A stretch of 9,323 nt of DNA from positions 1 to 9,323 of the forward strand of contig JAEXBC010000291.1 of the NCBI GenBank assembly GCA_023457875.1, in the 5' to 3' direction. A model generated the notes under the pieces. It did no database searches, was not told where the DNA came from, and was given only the letters and a program-made list of their open reading frames with translations. How positions within the stretch are numbered: the first letter of the stretch is position 1; every line of letters begins with the position of its first letter. The stretch comes from Bacillota bacterium (GTDB taxonomy: Bacteria; Bacillota; Clostridia; Lachnospirales; Cellulosilyticaceae). Positions 6,340-9,323 of the stretch are shown here, in pieces. Position numbers and translations under genes: made by a program.

Positions 6340-7482
6340 TTATTCATAACTTAAATGCTTCTCAAGAAATGGTACAATATATTTATCCATAGAACCGAAT
6401 GGTACAATATGTCCACTTTCAAATTCATTAAGTTCATGCTCAATGTTATTTGTCTCTAAAACAGAAGAAAAGAATTTGCAACCATCTGGAATCCATTTAA
6501 ATGAATCCGTCTTACCATAGTTAATCTGAATACCTTTTAATGGGATATTAAGGGCAATATATTCATTGATTTTACGTTCCCAGTCGCCATAGCCTTTATC
6601 CCAATCCTCCATGATTTTATTATCCTCTGGTGTGCCAGTACGTTCTGGAATATTTGCATATTCTTTTTTGGGATCATCATTAGGTGAAAATACCTGACCA
6701 TAGGAAATCTTTACATAAGGCATACTACCCCATGAATCTATCATAGAATTAATATCCCCATCCGCGTAAATACCAGGACAGAAGACGATAACATCACCAA
6801 AAATGTCTGGATGTTTTAGTGCCATATTAATGGCACCATAACCACCCATGGAATACCCAGAAATACATCTTGATTCAGATTTAGCCAGTGTTCTATAAGT
6901 ACTGTCGACGTGATTTACCACCTCTTGTGTTACAAAATCCTCCCATTTACCAGTAACAGGAGAATTCTCATAGAAGGATCCACCTGTTTTATTGTTGCCA
7001 TCAAGTACTACCATAATAAACTCCTGTGCCCCAGCTTCAATGGCTTTATCAATATCAAGGCTTGTGTAACTCATAAAATCGCTTGAAATATCACCATAGC
7101 CATGAAGGAAGTAAACGACAGGGTATTTTTTATCAGTCGTTTCATATGAAGGTGGAAGATATACATAAATCTGTCTTTTAGGGGATTGCTCTATCATATT
7201 ATCGGCAATACATTTTGATTCAATCTGATCAACATTAACCCTTCCCTTTGTTGGATCATAAGGTTCTTCCTCTTCTTCTGCTGGTGATACAGTCGCCACA
7301 TCTTTTGTTGAATCAGTTTCTTGAGCTGGAGTTTGTTCATCTTTAATAGGGGCTTGTTCATCTTTTGCTACTGGCACACTATCTTTAGAACTATTCCCAT
7401 CTGAATTAGAGCTACAGGCAGTAAGTGAAAAACAGGCAGTAATCATGGATAGCATCGCTAGCTTTCTTATCTTTTTCATCAT
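6340..7482 (-). CDS. Lipoprotein esterase, alpha/beta hydrolase (CE1/feruloyl-esterase type)
   Basis: Surface-anchored serine esterase of the PF00756 esterase family, which includes feruloyl and acetyl-xylan esterases that strip acyl groups from hemicellulose. From the ATG at 7482 it has 380 residues: a signal peptide with lipobox LTAC (Cys23), then a Ser/Lys/Glu-rich linker of about 50 residues with an imperfect 7-residue repeat (KDEQAPI/KDEQTPA), then the catalytic domain. Visible landmarks are YVYLPPSY, oxyanion-region HGYG (127-130), nucleophile motif GYSMGG with Ser211, and likely Asp326 (YGKTD) and His358 (ESGHIVPFG). I chose 7482 because AAAGGAG at 7494-7500 lies 11 bases upstream; the in-frame ATG at 7539 would put that site inside the gene. 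ATG 7479 is an equal alternative. A weak promoter (TTGAAT at 7534-7539, TATTTT at 7510-7515) is possible. The ester substrate is inferred from the neighbouring GH9 hydrolase. Confidence 0.87.
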   Translation of the reverse strand: MMKKIRKLAMLSMITACFSLTACSSNSDGNSSKDSVPVAKDEQAPIKDEQTPAQETDSTKDVATVSPAEEEEEPYDPTKGRVNVDQIESKCIADNMIEQSPKRQIYVYLPPSYETTDKKYPVVYFLHGYGDISSDFMSYTSLDIDKAIEAGAQEFIMVVLDGNNKTGGSFYENSPVTGKWEDFVTQEVVNHVDSTYRTLAKSESRCISGYSMGGYGAINMALKHPDIFGDVIVFCPGIYADGDINSMIDSWGSMPYVKISYGQVFSPNDDPKKEYANIPERTGTPEDNKIMEDWDKGYGDWERKINEYIALNIPLKGIQINYGKTDSFKWIPDGCKFFSSVLETNNIEHELNEFESGHIVPFGSMDKYIVPFLEKHLSYE

Positions 7483-7618
7483 ATCAATAAGTTCTCCTTT
7501 ATATTTTACAAAATATTTTAAAAGAAAATGAATATTCAAGTTAAATGTTTGAAAGTTTCTTGTTATAATAAATAGTAGTATGTAGTTAAAATGTTAACCC
7601 ATGATAAATATTCAGCCA

Positions 7619-7679
7619 TCATGTCCCACTAAACAAGACACTTCTAGCAAATGGCTACTTCATAATCATTCCCTCCTTT
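7619..7679 (-). other. Strong ribosome site leading to a 2-codon ORF; leader or gene remnant
   Basis: On the minus strand AAAGGAGGG (7671-7679) stands 8 bases before ATG-AAG-TAG (7663-7655). A second ATG two codons earlier gives at most MIMK. Reading through the stop adds PFARSVLFSGT before a TGA at 7619-7621. It sits right behind a MerR-type promoter and before the esterase gene. It may be the 5' stump of a lost MerR target gene or a minimal leader ORF. I do not recognise the encoded fragment. Confidence 0.35.
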
Positions 7680-7693
7680 ATTGCTATAGAATA

Positions 7694-7724
7694 AAGGTAC
7701 TACTTAAACTATGGTTTAAGTCAA
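7694..7724 (-). promoter_or_regulatory. Leftward MerR-type promoter with 19-bp spacer
   Basis: On the minus strand TTGACT (7719-7724) and TACCTT (7694-7699) are separated by 19 bases. This overlong spacer is the hallmark of promoters that MerR-family activators remodel. The dyad at 7702-7721 fills most of the spacer. The promoter points away from merR toward the mini-ORF and the esterase gene, about 210 bases on. Confidence 0.5.
7702..7721. promoter_or_regulatory. Probable operator of the MerR regulator
   Basis: ACTTAAAC and GTTTAAGT form a perfect 8-bp inverted repeat around TATG. It lies 34 bases before the start codon of the MerR-family gene and inside a 19-bp promoter spacer on the opposite strand. 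Size, symmetry and place all fit a MerR dimer site that would serve the divergent promoter and merR autoregulation. Confidence 0.65.
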
Positions 7725-7755
7725 CAAAAATAATTATTAAAATTAGGAGAAAAAA

Positions 7756-8136
7756 ATGACAATAGGAGAAATCAGTAAGATAACGGGAATTTCAGAAAGT
7801 ACACTCCGCTATTATGAGGGAAAGGGACTAATCCGTATTGAAAGGGACGCCAACAACCGCAGAGTCTATACACCTGCAGATGTGAGCTGGATTCAATTTA
7901 TCCAAAAACTAAAAGATACCGGGATGCTTTTAAGAGATATTCAAAAATACTCAGCTCTGCGTTACTTAGGTGATAGTACCATGCAGGAAAGGTTAGAAAT
8001 ACTAGAAGAACATCAAAAATATGTAAGGCAGCAGAGCCTCAAATGGCAGCAGTATACACAGAATTTAGAGGATAAGATGCTTTATTATAGAACTGAGATC
8101 AGCAAGCTAGAAGAACAGCTCCAAAAAGAAGCTTAA
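7756..8136 (+). CDS. MerR-family transcriptional regulator, short, cysteine-free
   Basis: Dimeric DNA-binding regulator. The 126-residue protein starts with a winged helix-turn-helix in the usual MerR order: TIGEISKITGISESTLRYYEGKGLI at residues 2-26, then NNRRVYTPADVSWIQFIQKLKDTGMLLRDIQKY. It ends in a long charged coiled coil (about 77-125) for dimerisation. There is no separate ligand-binding domain and no cysteine, so metal- or thiol-sensing through Cys in the manner of MerR, CueR or HmrR is excluded; it resembles the short AdhR/YyaN-like group. AGGAG 7 bases before the ATG supports the start. A perfect dyad just upstream is its likely operator. Its target could be the divergent esterase transcript, itself, or a gene now lost; the signal is unknown. 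Confidence 0.9.
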   Translation: MTIGEISKITGISESTLRYYEGKGLIRIERDANNRRVYTPADVSWIQFIQKLKDTGMLLRDIQKYSALRYLGDSTMQERLEILEEHQKYVRQQSLKWQQYTQNLEDKMLYYRTEISKLEEQLQKEA

Positions 8137-8151
8137 TAAAGCTTGTATTTA
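8129..8151 (+). terminator. Weak hairpin at the end of merR
   Basis: AAGCTT (8129-8134) and AAGCTT (8139-8144) form a 6-bp stem around AATA that overlaps the TAA stop codon. It is followed by a T-rich, interrupted tract. The stem is short and low in GC, so it is at best a leaky terminator before the GH9 gene. Confidence 0.35.
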
Positions 8152-8208
8152 TTTGTTTTGCCTTCATGATATTTAACAATAATGACTATCCAGAATAATC
8201 ATTTATTA

Positions 8209-8217
8209 TGCTACAAT
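8209..8217 (+). promoter_or_regulatory. Extended -10 promoter of the GH9 gene
   Basis: TG-C-TACAAT is an extended -10 motif that places the transcript start a few bases before the ribosome binding site at 8230-8236. No good -35 is seen at 17 bases. Extended -10 promoters can do without one, or an activator may be needed. Confidence 0.45.
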
Positions 8218-8244
8218 GTAAAAAAATTGAAGGAGGATAGTTAC

Positions 8245-9323
8245 ATGAAGCTTAAAAAGGTACTCATCTTAAGAAAGGTACTCATCTTAAGTTTAGTTTT
8301 ATGTATAGTAGGGCTATCGGGATGCGACAATAAGACGCCAGAAAATCCGATACCCCAAAATGAGGAAGTACAACAAGCTAATGTTGATCATATTGAAGTA
8401 AAAGAAGAACCAATAGAGGGTGGAGAACAAATTATTGTTCTCAATCAAATAGGTTATTTACCTAATGCCGTGAAAAAGGTGGTTTTTAGAGAAGGTGAAG
8501 AGGGAGATTCTTTTAAGGTGGTGGATGTAAATACCGATGAAGTGGTCTATACAGCTACCTTAGATCAAAGACTCTATGCTGCAGCCGATGGGCAGTTTAA
8601 TGTTATAGGTGAATTCTCTGAACTTACAAAGCCAGGTCAATATAAAATTGTCTCAGACAAATATGGCAGTTCTTATAGCTTTACTATAGGGGAAGATGTC
8701 TATGACGAGATTTTTCGCGCCTCGGTTAAATTCTTTTATTATCAGAGATGTGGCGTAGAATTGCCAAAGGAATATGCAGGTGATTGGACACATCCAGCCT
8801 GCCATACTGACATGGCAACCATTTATGGCACAGATCAAAAAATAGACGTATCAGGTGGATGGCATGATGCAGGTGACTACGGTCGTTATGTGGTGGCAAC
8901 CTCAAAGGCGGCTGCCGATTTAATGTTAGCTTATCAAGCTAATCCTGATGCTTTTACCGATGATTTTGACATTCCTGAAAGTGGCAATGGCATCCCAGAT
9001 GTACTGGATGAAGTGAAGTATCAATTGCAATGGCTTTTAAAGATGCAGGACCCAGCCACTGGTGGGGTATATCATAAAGTGACTCGAGCAAATTTCCCAG
9101 CCATTGATGTAATGCCTCAAGGTGAAATAGGGGAATTAATTGTATGCCCAATTTCTACAACAGCTACAGGAGATTTTACAGCTGTAATGGCATTGGGATA
9201 TGAAATATATAAAGATATTGACCAAGACCTTGCAACCCAGTGCTTAGAAGCTGCAAAACATGCTTGGACTTATCTAGAAAATGCACCCTCCTCTAGCGTT
9301 AATAATCCTGAAGGCATTTCAAC
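8245..9323 (+). CDS. Lipoprotein glycoside hydrolase family 9 (cellulase), 3' end cut
   Basis: Surface-tethered family 9 beta-glucanase, probably cutting cellulose or related beta-1,4-glucan. The translation is open for 359 codons to the window edge. AAGGAGG lies 8 bases before the ATG. A lipoprotein signal peptide with lipobox LSGC (Cys27) is followed by an acidic linker, then an Ig-like CelD_N domain from about residue 62 (QIIVLNQIGYLP) to 148. The GH9 (alpha/alpha)6 domain begins at about 152. The signature SGGWHDAGDYGRYVV contains Asp208 and Asp211, the catalytic-base pair of the family; HPACHTDMA precedes it and ESGNGIPDVLDEVKYQLQWLLKMQDP follows, all typical. The catalytic acid Glu lies beyond the window. 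Lipid anchoring instead of a dockerin or secretion suggests a cell-attached enzyme acting on oligosaccharides or exposed chains. An exact 18-nt duplication lengthens the signal peptide by six residues. Confidence 0.93.
   Translation, partial: MKLKKVLILRKVLILSLVLCIVGLSGCDNKTPENPIPQNEEVQQANVDHIEVKEEPIEGGEQIIVLNQIGYLPNAVKKVVFREGEEGDSFKVVDVNTDEVVYTATLDQRLYAAADGQFNVIGEFSELTKPGQYKIVSDKYGSSYSFTIGEDVYDEIFRASVKFFYYQRCGVELPKEYAGDWTHPACHTDMATIYGTDQKIDVSGGWHDAGDYGRYVVATSKAAADLMLAYQANPDAFTDDFDIPESGNGIPDVLDEVKYQLQWLLKMQDPATGGVYHKVTRANFPAIDVMPQGEIGELIVCPISTTATGDFTAVMALGYEIYKDIDQDLATQCLEAAKHAWTYLENAPSSSVNNPEGIS
8256..8291 (+). repeat. Exact 18-nt tandem duplication in GH9 signal peptide
   Basis: AAAGGTACTCATCTTAAG occurs twice in a row (8256-8273 and 8274-8291) without a mismatch. 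In the protein it repeats KVLILR/KVLILS and inserts an extra Arg-Lys pair into the signal peptide. The frame is kept. Perfect identity suggests a recent slippage event, or an assembly artefact. Confidence 0.9.

Noticed and set aside
7483..7539. 19-residue N-terminal extension of the esterase from ATG 7539
   Set aside because: The ribosome binding site for ATG 7482 lies inside it, and only the shorter form begins with a normal lipoprotein signal peptide.
8653..9151. Two minus-strand open frames
   Set aside because: They lie opposite the GH9 coding frame, which shows family signatures across the same stretch.
1..9323. CRISPR array, insertion sequence, tRNA or riboswitch
   Set aside because: I found no spaced repeat array, transposase frame, terminal inverted repeats, tRNA-like cloverleaf or recognisable riboswitch core on either strand.

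Overview
The window is AT-rich with strong AGGAGG-type ribosome binding sites, TATAAT-like promoters, rho-independent terminators and lipobox signal peptides. This fits a low-GC Gram-positive bacterium. The gene mix is a YesM-type sensor kinase, a LplA/LplB/YtcP-type importer, a GH9 cellulase and a surface esterase, which points to a plant-polysaccharide-degrading Clostridia member of Lachnospiraceae/Cellulosilyticum type. The taxon is inferred from content only.

Layout. Positions 1-7482 are all read leftward. From right to left they hold a lipoprotein esterase (6340-7482) with its own terminator; a PrsA/PpiC-like foldase lipoprotein (5074-6087); a three-gene CUT1-type importer of two permeases and a solute-binding lipoprotein (4970 down to 1385) closed by a long hairpin; and a YesM-type histidine kinase that runs off the left edge (1-1268). 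From 7756 on the genes read rightward: a short MerR-family regulator (7756-8136) and a lipoprotein family 9 glycoside hydrolase cut by the right edge (8245-9323). No tRNA, rRNA, CRISPR array, insertion sequence or integrase is visible, and no gene-free stretch exceeds 300 bases.

How it may work together. Two enzymes tethered outside the membrane (the GH9 hydrolase and an esterase of feruloyl/acetyl-xylan esterase type) would cut plant polymer. The importer would take up oligosaccharides with an ATPase encoded elsewhere. The sensor kinase would report the extracellular sugar, and the PrsA-like lipoprotein could help fold exported proteins. All four exported proteins carry a lipobox.

Most notable signals. 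(1) A 39-bp element, 32 of 39 bases identical, lies upstream of both the foldase gene and the importer operon, each time with the same 41 bases to a TATAAT-like hexamer; it looks like a shared activator site. (2) A perfect 8-bp dyad sits in a 19-bp promoter spacer facing away from merR, as in classical MerR targets, but its first ribosome binding site leads only to ATG-AAG-TAG. (3) There is an exact 18-nt tandem duplication in the GH9 signal peptide and a degenerate 12-nt (tetrapeptide) repeat at the N terminus of the LplB-type permease.
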